DNA of 64,000 nt from Lineus longissimus (lineage: Eukaryota; Nemertea; Pilidiophora; Heteronemertea; Lineidae). The stretch covers positions 18,928,437 through 18,992,436 of the forward strand of contig NC_088313.1 of the NCBI RefSeq assembly GCF_910592395.1, read 5' to 3'. Every line of letters starts with the position of its first letter. Positions within the stretch are counted from its first letter, which is position 1. Below, one piece after another: positions 1 to 13,000 of this stretch. The translations under genes and the position numbers were made by a program. The notes below the pieces were generated by a model. That model ran no database searches and was not told the origin of the DNA. It worked only from the letters and a program-made list of their open reading frames with translations.

Positions 1-3000
1 AACATCAACTCAGTAACTTGATTTGTTTTGTCAGACAGGAACAAAGCCTGGCTTATTCATATAGAGAGGCTTCGTAACCAAACTTGCAATTCAATATTGA
101 TGTTGCTAAACCTCTCTATCAATGTGAGGGGCTCTTTCCAAGTGAAAATTACAACAAATTATATCGAAGATGGCCATAGGAGTTGACATACATGTACAAT
201 GGTGTGGCGTAGGCAATTACCTTGAGATGTGGTCTCATTCTTGAAATCAATACATTTTCACATAGGAATAGAGCCAAATGTCCCTCACAAATTTGACTTT
301 TAACAATTTCAAAACACACATCTCCATCAGAACCATCACAGGCTATTTCTTGATTATTTACATTTGACATTGATAACAGGATTAGTTATCCCATTATGGA
401 CAAAAACCATTTACAGAAAAAATTTAGAGAAAAAAACAATTGATGTGTGAATATCCCCGATTCAATTATTAAACAATTGTACTGTATGAAAGCATTGATT
501 GAGGGATCTCCAATAAATGGCCTTGTCAATATCAAGAAGGTTTTACCAGTTATTTCTTTGTCAGGACCGTTTTTGGGGCCATGTACAATTGACAGATTAA
601 CAATGAGAACAAAGGATTTGTTTAACAATGGTACCAGGAAATAGATAACTCAGTAGTCTTATGTACAGTGCTTGCATGTTAAACCCTGAATTTAAAAGGA
701 AGTCACAACCCAGAAGATCTTCCGAAATGAATCCTCCAAAAACAAATGTTTAGCCTACTGCTTATGCCGAGTGAGCAACTGCGCACACTGCTAATTTAAA
801 TGTAGTGCACTTAACTAACTAATGCATACACTGCACTGCTTAAAGAGATACACGATTGATAGACAATATTTTGAATAAATCAGGGAGCAAAATAACTGAT
901 CACCTGAGCCTACTTTTAAGAAATGTTTCCCTGGGATAATGACAGCCAATCTAAAATCGTAACCAAACATACAAATTGCAGCCATATTCATTAAAAGTGA
1001 GTGCTCCGTTACACAATCTGAACCTACGTAGAAGGATGTATGTCTTCGCCAAATACTTGGCGCAGGCGTTTACTGATGAAAAAACACTACACAGTTGAAG
1101 CATGGTAAACAGAAATAAATGACACAGCATGCCCTTGCTGTATTTTCATCTCTGGACGACATGTGATTAGCAAAAGTAGGCCTACTTCCTTCTACGCCGG
1201 TCCTAGACCATACAGAACTTACAGCGGTTTGCCTCCATAGCCTCCGCCTGGATTGTCAATACATTGAGGGTCAGGATGGCCCTAGCCCTGACTATGGAGG
1301 TATGGTATATAAACAAACCAGCGAATTTGAAGAAGATCAAGACAGCAAGTCACCAGGGACAAAATGGTTGCCCGAACAAATTACCACATATCAAATCGTG
1401 GACAAACCAAGTCTACACAAACATGGCTTCTCAACAAGTACCAATGGAAACGCCACTATGTCACTACGTTATACTTAGCTTTTAAAAACTCTCTTTTTAT
1501 TAAATGTCAACAACATTTACAATGTGAACTTAGAACATTTGTGCTTCAGATGATTTTATATAAAAGTTTCCAAATGCACAAGTCAAAGCATGTACAAGGT
1601 GATGATTAGAGAGACAAGAGAGTAGAAAAACAGTCGTACATTTTGATTGAGAAGAATAGCCGCTGAAAAAGTTGCGACAAAATAGAAACCGTACTCTGAC
1701 GGTCGCGTCGGTCCAAAGCAACTGCAAAGCTATGGAGAAGTCGGTGCAATTAAACCAGATTTATCAACAACTATTAGAGGAAAAGCACGCATTTGCCCAT
1801 CCGGATCCCCGATGAACCAATTTTCACTGAATCCCTACGTAAGCCACTTCTCATCTCAAATCATGCTCTGATAAAGTGCCCGTTTTGATCCCCAATAAGA
1901 CCATTCCCCCTCTCTAATGCATTTCTAAGATCTGTGAAAAGGGCAACAGCCAATCATTGTGACAACCGAATTTATCTATTAAAGTCTTCAAAGGCAACAT
2001 ACACAATAGTGTTCTCTAAAAATTCATTTAAATTTCATTAATTGAGATGCTTGCAACGTAATGTTCCCAGCTTCTTCTTCTTGACTGATTGGTAAATTTG
2101 GTAAATTAAGGAAACACTGTATGTGAAAACCTGACACAACTATCTATGTGCCTTTTTTCCTATCAACATGATCAACCAAACCTAAACCACTACTGTTACA
2201 AAATGTAGAAAACTTAATAAAAATGTTAACAATGAAATAAAAAATATCAACCACTCGCTGAAAATCACCTGCTGCTTAAGCAATGTCTTGATGAATTAAA
2301 CCACTGCAGTTTAAAGAACCACATGGAAATATCATATCAATTCGTTATCCTGTTTGACATTTATTCGAAGAATACATAATGACTTAGAATTGCAAACATG
2401 TTTTAACTACTACAGCAGCCATGCAGAATTGCAGCTCACAGGTGCGAGGTCTAACACATACTCACAGGTACTGGGTTTTCACATCGCTTGCCACGTCAAC
2501 ACACAAACTAAACACTTAGTCATACAGACTTAACGTATTTGAAACATCTTTAAATTCATAAAAAACTAATTGTGTCGTATGCATGGAGGAAACGATCCCA
2601 AACATTTTTCTATTTACATTTCACGAAATACTGCGAACCCGGAAATATTCTAACCCAGCCCATTACTATTAGGCCATTTTGTGAAATTGGCGTACCTTTG
2701 ATTTAGCGCTTCCGACAACCCTGTAACAATGATTTTGATCAATTTTCCTTTTTGGTAGTATGGTATTCTTGCAATTAACTGCAAACGTGGACACATGGCA
2801 TACAAAATTTCCGGGTTCGCAGTGAAAGATATATTTACATCTCGAAATTTGCAGCACATCATTTGCTGTCATTAAACAGTCCCACAGAACTTTTACAACC
2901 CTGAATTGAAAACATAGCATTTTCAATGGCAGAAACCAGATGATATTAGGAGGTCGATTCATTCTTGAAGCTATCAAGAATATCCTATATCAATGTCAAC

Positions 3001-3737
3001 CCAGAACATAACTTGTGGAAATCTTCAAATGCCATCTCGTCCAAAAGTTCAAGGTCATCCATATATGTACAATGTATCATTTTGCAGATGAAGGCTCACC
3101 AGTTATGATAACACGTACGGGCTGCATAATATTTCAACTAGATTAAGAATCCCCATCTCTTATGAAAATGAGTCAGGCTTGAAGAGTTTGAGCATAGATT
3201 GATAATAGTCTGAACCAACTTGAACACAATAAGTGCACAAACTTAAACTTGTTCCAATGCATATAATATACACCTCTATATACACAGTCTTTTAAAATTG
3301 TCACTCAAGTTGATGCAAATCCTCGTTTGCAGATTCACCTCGGAGAAAAAAGACATTGAAATTCTCATGGTTTGGAATTACACCTGTTGCCGTGGCAATG
3401 AACTTTGGTATTTGTGTCCTCTGCTGAAGTTCGTTCAAGTCAAACTTTCCTTCTCTCTGATTGGGTCCCATACTCATCCACCAAAAAAGCCCACTCTCTT
3501 CTCTTTTCCCAATTTGATAGAACGTGATTGGAAAAACAAAACGAAGACGAAATTTATATAAATTAGATACAGATTTCATTTACAAACCAACATAGAAGTG
3601 TTATGCCACAAGACCAAATTTGTTTAAAAATCTTCCTCTGCACAAAAAAGCTGTACCATTTCGCTCACTCGCCATTTTACATCACCTGGGGATGGATGAA
3701 AGGTGTCATTTCAACTGTTTGGGGTTTGCTCCACTTG

Positions 3738-3818
3738 CATTTTGCACTTTAACAGTCCTTTTGCAAAAGCCATTTGCATTTAACAGTCCTCTTGCAATAG
3801 CTATTTGCATTTGACAGC
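3738..3818. repeat. Degenerate ~32-base tandem repeat
   Basis: Two and a half units of the pattern CATTTGCA(C)TTTAACAGTCC then TNTTGCAATAGC. A further isolated match, ACAGTCCTGTTGCAAAA, occurs near 3853. Confidence 0.65.
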
Positions 3819-4334
3819 TGTACCAAGAAGTCCCTCCACTTTTACATACTGAACAGTCCTGTTGCAAAAATCCATATGAAAAGCACCTTGATGGTAATTT
3901 CACTTGAACCATTTCAGTAGATCAAGCGTACTGATGCACCACAGCCAGACGGCCCGGCCCTCACACAAGGTATCTCGGAACCAAGCTGAATGATGGGCAC
4001 AGTGTCTCTAGGTCCTGTAAGGTGGGTTAGCTGCTCCATCGGCTGGATAAGTGGCACAGTGTCTGTGAATTCTCCTTGGGTACGCAGTACCTGGGCTATT
4101 CTGTTGCTGATGCTGCTCGGTGGAGGGTCTTCCTCCAAATGTCAAAGTACTGTGTCAAACATTGCCATCGATTCTGTTATTGATTTGTCCTGAAAAGCAA
4201 ACATTTGGATACAGGGAGGAGAAACTGGAGTTATTGACGGGAACTTCAAATATTATAGGTATTGCTTTTGGTTGACGACAATTCTTTGATTCATCTGAAA
4301 ATGAACAAGACATTCTCGAGTCTCAAATTAAAGG

Positions 4335-4440
4335 AGTCACAGTGGTGTAGTGTTTAAGATCGCTGACTGCGGGTAATGAGGGCCCAGGTTCGATCATCAT
4401 TATCGGCGTGAGACTCTTGGTCTCTTTGCACCACAGCATT
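4335..4440 (+). repeat. tRNA-derived SINE-like head
   Basis: A pol III A-box-like sequence TGGTGTAGTG starts at 4343 and a B-box-like sequence GGTTCGATCAT lies at 4387-4397, 44 bases apart as in tRNA genes. The acceptor and anticodon stems do not pair well, so this is a tRNA-derived repeat head, not a tRNA gene. Confidence 0.5.
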
Positions 4441-5212
4441 TGATTTAAAGTTTGATATCAATGTAATGTGTTTAACCTCTATACATGTCAAATTCAGGGC
4501 CCCAAACCTGGAAAATAACACCGTGAGACAGGTCCTTTACCTTGTGAAGACTGGTGTTTCAAAGTATACCCTTGCACCAGCTCATGACGCGTGTCATCTA
4601 CTGTAAACCAAGTAATGCCTACGAAACCAAAAGTTGTCTAATTTGCTCTCATTTCGCGGCAGACTAAATTTCGCATTGGTTGCCAAAATATGATAGTAAG
4701 TTTATTAGAACTGAAATTCTAGTGTTCATGTTTGCGTCTCAAAATGAAAACAATTCTGGTCACTACCTGGTTTACTAGTATTCTTCAGTTTAGTTTATAG
4801 TGTGCTTTGGCTTTGCAGCAGTAAAATCATTATTCTACAGCATAGAAAGTGAGGAGTATTGTGCAAAGATCATACATAGGTGTATATACAGAAAAATAAA
4901 GACAACTCTTTTTTATTCTTGATGAAATGAAAGGATAAAGATCGTAATTTCAAAATATGGGACATGACAGTGAAGGATTGCAAAAGCCTAAACCAACATT
5001 TGACCACTGATGGCAGAAAGCATATGCCAGCAAATGTTTTGGCAAGTATGTGCAACAGGCAATTTTCGGGAAGGCAAAAAATGTATGCATGAATGTTGCC
5101 CTTATCACGCATGTTACTTTCGGGCAGTACACCTATGAGAATCAAAGATCATCCATAGCCTTGGTGCAAAAACAGTCTCTAACCATGCACGGATGTTAGG
5201 AAGAAGGTAATT

Positions 5213-5406
5213 GGCATCTAAAGCCATAATACCGCAGTATCAAGCATGCTCCTACTCAAAAACTCAGAAACTCGGCAACAAGATAGCGATGTGTCCAAAA
5301 ATTTGGTTTAAGGCGTCTAAAGCCTTCATTCCGCAATATAAACATGCCCATACTAAAAAACTCAGAAAGTTGGGAGCAACATAGCAACGCTTTCAGAAAT
5401 CTGGTG
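5213..5406. repeat. 99-base tandem duplication, two diverged copies
   Basis: The units start GGCATCTAAAGCC (5213) and GGCGTCTAAAGCC (5312). Both run through CCGCA(G/A)TAT, a central AAAACTCAGAAA, and end in a shared TCTGGT/TTTGGT. Similarity is about 75 percent by eye. Confidence 0.65.
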
Positions 5407-5659
5407 AGAATTATTAAATATACATGAATTAAGGGACCATCTTAAAATTCATTGATACCACCAAAATATTGACAGATATAGTCTCTCCTTCAACCCCTTC
5501 AAATAACATAACAGGGAGGCACACAACACCCCCACGGGTGTAGACGACCAGATCGTCCACACTCAACGTATACTTCGTTGCATCAAAGAATTTTGAGATG
5601 GTCACTTATATCAAATGTGACTTGAAGATTATAGAATGCAAGCACCAAATGAAAACCAT

Positions 5660-5777
5660 TACTGTAAACCGCCAAATATTCGCGCATTTCGCGAATAACT
5701 GAGATCGCAAAAATAAGTCACGATTTTTTAAAAGAATTTTTTTGCGGATCACAAAAACAATTTAGTGGTTTACAGTA
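5660..5777. mobile_element. Short MITE-like element with TACTGTAAACC ends
   Basis: Terminal inverted repeats TACTGTAAACC (left) and GGTTTACAGTA (right) flank about 95 bases that include a TTCGCG..CGCGAA palindrome and A/T runs. There is no coding capacity. A related start, CTACTGTAAACC, occurs near 4600 followed by a TTTCGCGG motif, suggesting a second decayed copy at roughly 4600-4705. Confidence 0.6.
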
Positions 5778-6878
5778 GCCTACATTGCTGCTGCAAACAT
5801 GCCGCACTACATGTAGCTAACTATGTGTCATTAGTAATGGGCCATGGGTTTAAAATCATGCTGTCCCATCATCGCATCACCCAGTTTATAACAAAACCAG
5901 CGAAAGTTTCTCACAAAGATGCGAGAGCAAGATTGATTTGCAGGATGCTCTGGAGATGGCAGCATGGACGACTACGCAGCAATGACCATATTGACTTACA
6001 CGTTCAGGCAATGCGGCTTCACGTTTCTCATCAGGACAGTTTTTCATATTGATTAAAAACATTGCCACGTTCTAATTTTTTGCATTATTTCACTTTTGAT
6101 AAGATCAAAATATCGTCACCATATCAATAATATATTTAAAAAAGGCAATACAATGAAAGAGGATAAAACATGTCAAAAGTCGAGAAGCAGTAACAGTGTT
6201 TTACCACATTGTGACGGTTTACCAATATCAGGGGAAGACAACAGGACTACAACAAAAGGCGCGAGGGAAGCGGCAAGGGGAAGACGATATAGAATGGTCA
6301 CCAAAAATAAGGAAAATGAATGCAGTTTCCTTGCTTTTTGTTTTATCTCTACAGCAGAGAATAGTTTTAGTGAAAAGTTAAGGCGTGATGACAGCGTGAT
6401 CCGGAATCGCGATTTGACTCCTTGAGTGTTGGCCCCTATGTCTATTTTCTCTCCTTATGATAGTTGTTAGCTGGCTTCAGTTTTGGCCTACAGGTTTTCA
6501 AAGGATTGTCTTGTAATTTCCCTTTTGATCCATCAGAGGAATCGTATTTGCTTGAGGTGTTGTCAACATGGGTACCATGCCGAAATTGGGAGCTACAGAG
6601 AATTTCCTTTGACTGAGAAGTCAGTTGACCACTTTCGAATGCACATGGACATCTAGGAGAAAGGAATATTCTTACATACAGTTATTTGCCCACAATCAAA
6701 AGAGAAAATCGGTCAGAGGGACCAAATATTTCATCTACAGATAGTTCACAAATGCATTCAAAATTGTAAGCTTCAAATTTTGCGGCAAACACATTCATTG
6801 ACAGAAAATACTCACAGGATTCGCTTCTTGGTTAATCTTTTCATTTTCCAATATATTCTGGTGACCAAAAATAAAAAT

Positions 6879-6952
6879 AAAGGGACTGTCATATCAGGAC
6901 ATCAATATGATTTGACATGACAACGTTTGATGTCCTGATATTAGAGTCCTTT
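6879..6952 (-). other. Stem-loop in the presumed KChIP 3'UTR
   Basis: Arms 6879-6904 and 6928-6952 are inverted repeats. They share a perfect ATATCAGGACATCA block and, outside it, AAAGG(G)ACT with one bulged base and two mismatches, around a 23-base loop. It begins about 50 bases past the stop codon on the transcribed strand. The size (about 74 bases) fits a microRNA-like hairpin or a small foldback transposon; the sequence alone cannot tell which. Confidence 0.6.
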
Positions 6953-7002
6953 CAACAAATGTAAACATGACAAAATAGCAAGCAAATGTCAGCATACTTC
7001 TA

Positions 7003-7059
7003 CTAGGAGGAGCAGAGCACGGTGTCCAGTGTCTCTAGCGAGTCCCGCAATGCCTCGTC
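7003..7059 (-). CDS. KCNIP: KChIP exon 7 (last coding exon)
   Basis: Acceptor TTTTGCCCCTCTAG at 7061-7060. It encodes [18 protein letters not shown] and then TAG, immediately followed by a second in-frame TAG (7002-7000). The helix pattern matches the KChIP C-terminal helix that follows the EF4 'Cys..Asp-Glu' motif. Ending in Cys-Ser-Ser beyond the usual position is a small difference from mammalian KChIPs, which as I recall end near Asn-Val-Met/Ile. The exon is found only by joining exon 6 in phase 0; the good fit of splice site, family pattern and stop makes it convincing. Confidence 0.88.
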   Translation of the reverse strand, partial: DEALRDSLETLDTVLCSS

Positions 7060-10000
7060 CTAGAGGGGCAAAACAAACAAAGTACGATAAGTTAACGCCT
7101 AGTTCAACCATCTTCAATTATCAAGGTTTTTGATCACTTCATCACTTGGTCATTGTTTTCTTTAAAAAGAGCATGTTATTAGCATGCGCCTTCCTTGAAC
7201 TTGTAAAACAAGGATGTAACTACATGTACCAATTGGATGGCCCTGTCACAAAAGTTCAGCAGTAGAGAGAATGGTGTAGTGAATGTAACCCTTGATAGGT
7301 TAAGATGATTTAGTTCTTTTTTCAAATTGATGCCGTCTTTTCAGATGACATATGAAGAGGACTTATTAAGAATTATTTGATGAACATTTTGGACATGAAA
7401 CGGTAGCATCAGTTGACGAGTTTATAAGAATGGTAACAAGAAGAAGATTGTGAGTTATTCCAAAGAGGTCAATGATAGTTCCAGAGAATTGAAATTCATC
7501 ACAGGGATTTAGAGAGCATTTGACGCACTATGTCCTCATCTTTGTTCGTGGGTATCATTAAGTACTGTAAGCTAGGCGTCAATGCACTCTAAATCACATG
7601 CTCTAGGCATCTCCTATGTATAGGCCTACTGTAACCTTTTAAAAAGTTTTCTATAAAAACGAAACCTGAAAAGAAAGTAATGAAACTGGAAAGTTGAAAA
7701 TGGAATTGGAATTCCAGCAAAATTCTGCGCATTGAATCATTTTCTCCAGTGGAATAAACTATATTTACGTGTATATCATAAAATGGTTTATCACTGTTGA
7801 ATGTGATCATATAAAAGATGATATACAAGTATAAGCAAGGACAAAATATTTTACTATTTGACGTGAAATTAAAAGGTGAAGCATCCTAGAATTGATTCAT
7901 AGCTTATTAAAAGAATACAACTTAAATGAAGCTACGTTTTTGGTCGATCCGAACAAAAAGATGTCTAATTTTTCTTGATCTGTTGAGTTGGATTTGCAAC
8001 ACTTGCATAGAACTTTTCGAGGAAGCCTAAGTTTGGATGTAAATTCAAACAAAATTCTATTTTTAGCAAATTTCAGGTAACATATTATTTATCTGCTATA
8101 ACTAAACAATGCGAAATGTTGCAAAATAATCATCACATCAACACAAATACAACTTGGGACGAAACATAACATCACTCTTAACGATAGGTGAACACAGACT
8201 GTACGAATCCTAACATACATGTACACGTATATCTGATGACTTGAACAAACCACTAAGAGTAAAACATGGTTTTTGAAACCAGTACAAATTGGTGCTAGTC
8301 ACTCTTAGAGATTAGAAAAGTGTCAATTATTTCCAGTTTTTTAACAGTGCAATATGTTGAAAGACAACAAGTGACTATCATCATGGCAAACAGTATGTTC
8401 CATGGCAACAACTGACTGTTACCATTGCAAACAGTGTGCTCCATGGCAACAACTAAATGTAACCATGGCAAACAGTTTGATCCATAACACCATCTGAATG
8501 AATAACTTACCCTTCTGCATGTGTCCATGAACTCATCCATTGATATCACACCATCTTGATTCAGGTCCATTTTCTGTTGAAAAAAAGCAAAGCTTCAAAC
8601 GTAGGAAGTCCCCAAACGCGTGTATTCCTTAAAATTTTTAATTTTTGTTTAACAGGAGGTGCCAGTATGTTGTATAGTTTTGATCCCAAGTAGACAATCA
8701 TGAAATGTTGAAAGGGTTACCAGTACCATAATGTTTTGGCACAAGCAGTAAAGTCTCCCTACCTGAAATACCCGATCCACATGATCCCTTGCCGTCGTCT
8801 CATCCACACACGGCTCCGCAAATCTACCCATCATGTCATAAATCGCTGACACTATGTCTAACATCTCGTCTTTTGTAATAATCCCATCGCCATTAATGTC
8901 ATACAGGTCGAAGGCCCATTGCAACTTCTCGTGTAGCGACCCTCGTGATAATACTGATAAACCCATCACAAATTCCTGCAAAAGATGGAATGGTGAGTGA
9001 AACTAGGGCCTAATGGCCCTGATGCAACGATCAATGATTGGCTGAGCCATTGATACATATCAGTTGGTACAAATTTACTAAAATCGGAAGATCAATGTGG
9101 AGGTTGTGCCAGAATCAACCAAGATACAGTAACTAACTTTTAACTGTGAAACCGTAAGAGATCGGCACCTGAATAGTTCTGATGTACTGTTAGATAGGAG
9201 AGATCCGAATCGGCGACTTCGTGTGACTCAATCAAACAAACTTGGCTTGCACCTATAGTCTCCCTTTAACTTACTTGAAAATGAAGTTAGAAAAGGTAGC
9301 AGTCAAGTCTACTTACCTCAAAACGCAGCGATCATCACCAGCAGTATATTCACGTACTGGGCAATGATGACAAGGTGAGAGACAACTTACCTCACAATCA
9401 AGACAACTGACTTACCTCAAAATTTATTGTACCATTGTTGTCTTTATCAAATGTGTTGAAGACATAGTGAGCATATGTGGAGGCGTCTGCAAGAGAGATC
9501 AGAAAAGGCTCCAGTCAGTCATCGAGAAACATCGAAATGTCTGCTTAAGACATGATTTTTTGTTAAAGATGACTTTCGAAGGAAACAGAACATAAGATTT
9601 AAATTCTCTGAAAATCTGATGAGAATTGGTTGAGAAGCAAATGTTTGTCTATTTGAAAATGTCATGGGTTGAGAAGTCCAAGGCCAAGGGTTCTTGTTAG
9701 AGTTTACGAAGTGCACAAGGCTGTTGTCAGAAAGTGGAAGGTGCACACGGATATTGCTTGATACCTGGGACTATCCCAGCTGACCTTTTCACAACCACGG
9801 GGATTAAAACTTGCCCATGTTTCAGACGCAGGCCATGGTAAGAAAGTTGCCATGTGTCCTTGCATGATAGGTAAGTCCAGTGATTTGTTCAGCCAATGAG
9901 TAAATTATGCATTCCCCAACCAATTGCCATCAGATTTTCACAAAATTCAATCGAAAGAAGTGTTAAATTGATTCTGTGCAATTAAGCATTAACAAGCTAA

Positions 10001-13000
10001 CTGCGCTTGAGGCATGATGATTTGGGGCATGTTCATTTGGACGTAATTCATGTAGGTGAAAGGGATAAGGTGTAAATAAAAGGCAATTGTATAATGTATG
10101 GCAGTTTGTGAACGCGATTGATATGATATCTTGATAGAGAAAATTACATCAAACATCGAGGCATGCTAACAAATTCCTAACCTTCTTTGGCATGGGACGA
10201 ATAAGCAATTGTTTTCATCACTGCAACCTGCGATGTTGCCATAACAACATGACAACTGATAGCTACTTAACCAATCCGTGGCAGCTTCCCAATCACAATC
10301 GTCATGTTGCAATGGCTATGCCTTAGGTTGCAGTGACTAAAGTCACTTGTTTGCAGAGCGCTTTGGACATCCATGTAAAATGCATTCAAGAGCACTCCTT
10401 TCGTCCTGTCTGAAGCAATTGGACGACAATATTATTGGGTTGAAGATTCTAATACTAATACTGATATACATGTTGAAGCATTTAATAGATATTTAAATTC
10501 ACTCAATGGCTAATTTAATTGGCAATTCAAGGTAGTTCTAATTTCATGCACAACATCCTTGACCAAGTTCAATTTCGGCACGTGTGATAACAAACATCAG
10601 GGTCACACAAGACAGGCAGGTCAAATAAGAACTTGTAGTAGGCCGATGCAGTCATCGTGTGCATCGTCCATGGAGGTCAAACCCCCCAACACATATTCTT
10701 AATTCTGGTCATCCATCAAATTTAAGGGTCAGAATCCAGATCCAGAAATAGCTAAATTCTGGGTAATTCCCTCACTAGATAAACTCATTTAAGTCCCTCC
10801 CCACGCCCTCCAACTTCTTGCTTGAACACGCTTAGTTAGCAAGACCGCAATATGGGTAAGGAGAAAGCAGGGTAAGAATAGACAAAAACATCTTTGTCCA
10901 TAATGCCATAAAAGCCTTGTGAGTGATGTGTATGAAAGGGGGTCACATGAACGCAAATAAACCGTCACTGCTTGTTATTGCCGGAATTCCCCGTTATTGC
11001 CCCGCACTCCCTTAAAGTGTGGGCCAGATCAAACTCAGTGGATAGGCTGAAATATCTGACATTGAGCAAACATGCTGGATGCTATTAGTGCATAGATGGG
11101 TTTCAAAGCCTACCTGTCTCTTAATCAAGACACTTATCCATTAAACACACTTTCCATGTTTTAAAACTGCTATGTCCATGCATCAGGTGACAATTTGCAG
11201 GACTCTCAATGCCAATTACAACCCTCAGATGCCCTAACAACACTTTTTGCCACTTTAAATTTCAATTTTTTGGTGGGGAAGGCCCTCATCTCTCAAGATT
11301 GCACCCTTAAAATGTCCGTATCCGCCACCGAACGCTGGTCCCATCTACTTCGAAGACACATGTTGTTTCCAAATTCCAATATCACAAGTTGATTCTTAAG
11401 GTTTCTCGCAACACATCTAAATCTGACAAAGTATTGAGTGTCCTGCCATTGTTGAACCATGCTGTTTGTAAGACTGGGGAGGTCCGTAAGGGTGAAAATG
11501 TACACCAAGCACTATGAACAAATTTGAGAAAAAACAGGTTTTGGAAATCAGGTTTCGTTTGATAAACTAAGAAAAAGACACTCATGGAAAAGTTTGAATT
11601 AGTCTGGGAATAAGAAGTAAATGGGAAAAATAGGAAGCCAACAATGTAAAACATGTCTCCAAAAAATGACATCTTTTTCATTTTAGACCGAAATTGTGAT
11701 GACAAATTTTGTATTGGCAACATTTGTCATCAAAATCTGGTCTGAAATCTGAAAATTTTCAGGAGAAAAGTTGAAAATTATTAACTTCTTATTTTGGGCT
11801 GTTACTTCTTACCTCCTTGTGTGTATAAGTTAGAAAAAGAGTAAAACAGAATTCTATGTAGATATGGGTCTTATGATATCATATTTGGTATTTTCCACAT
11901 TCAACATGAAAAGCTGAAGAACTTACACAAAAAAGCTGGAAATGAAATACAAGTCTAGGAAATAGGCTTAACAGAAAGGTAGGCACTTCAAACAGGATCT
12001 TGGATTCATATTACACAATAAAGCAATTACTGAAGCTGCAAACTAAAAGTTTGATTAGTGATAGAATTTTTGATAGTCCTTTGTTAATTGCAGATTTGAT
12101 CTTGTTTGCAGTCAATGATGATGAAAGTGAGAGATGGAGATATTGCTCAAAGTATTGCACCAAAATTTGCCAGTTCAGGTCAGTTGAAAGTACTGAGTGG
12201 TTGGCTGAGCCTCGGATCCATGGTCTTTCAGTTACAAGTCGGGCACTCTTCCACTAAGCATGCCACCGCGCCTTGTGTACATTTTGCATTTTATTTGGTA
12301 GAGGAAGTCTCACCAAAAGATATGATCCGACCCATGTCAGTATTTAATACAAACCACAAAACGCCCCATAGGCTTTCCGAAGAAGGGAAAGTCTAAAGAT
12401 GCTGTCCAGAGGAAGAACGTAACAAATGAAGGGAAGAGACAGACCAGAGAGAGGAGACGGAAACAAACAGGAAGAAAGTCATCATCTTAAAGCAGGACAC
12501 TGAGTCAACATAAACGGTCTTTCCACACCATGAAATATGTTGCTTAGTCTGCACACCCATCGTGTTATTCTGACAACAACAACCTGAGCCCGAAAGATAA
12601 TGTGCCAGTCCACGGAAAACATAATCAAGCCATGCATGCTCTATACACAGCCAACAGAAGAGCCGCAACATAGTCTTTTTCAACCGACGTGTCTATTTCT
12701 TGACGTACCAATTTCCATTTTGAAATGGTGCATCTTTAAGACATGATTAGGCACAGTCACAAAAAGGGTGTGAGGGTACGCCTTTGACCAGATACATGAA
12801 AGGAGGATCAGTTTGATCTCCAACACACATGGAGGTACCATTGCCAATACATCATCAGGGCTAGGTGACAATAAACGACAAACCGGGTGGTTGGCTCTAA
12901 CAAAAAACACTCTTGCATCATGTGACATAAGAACCTTTACCGGTAAGGGAACACTAGGTGATAGTACCTATCAAGCCATATCATACCACAACTTTATGAA

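Larger units (their letters stand above)
1..7002. other. 3' flank of KChIP gene; no other gene recognised
   Basis: No open frame here resembles a known protein. The start of it, from 7002 leftwards, should be 3'UTR. I see no AATAAA on the minus strand until 4917-4912, about 2.1 kb past the stop, so the UTR is long or uses a variant signal. Repeats inside are listed separately. Near 66-121 there is a weak inverted pair ATAGAGAGG/CCTCTCTAT. Confidence 0.5.
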
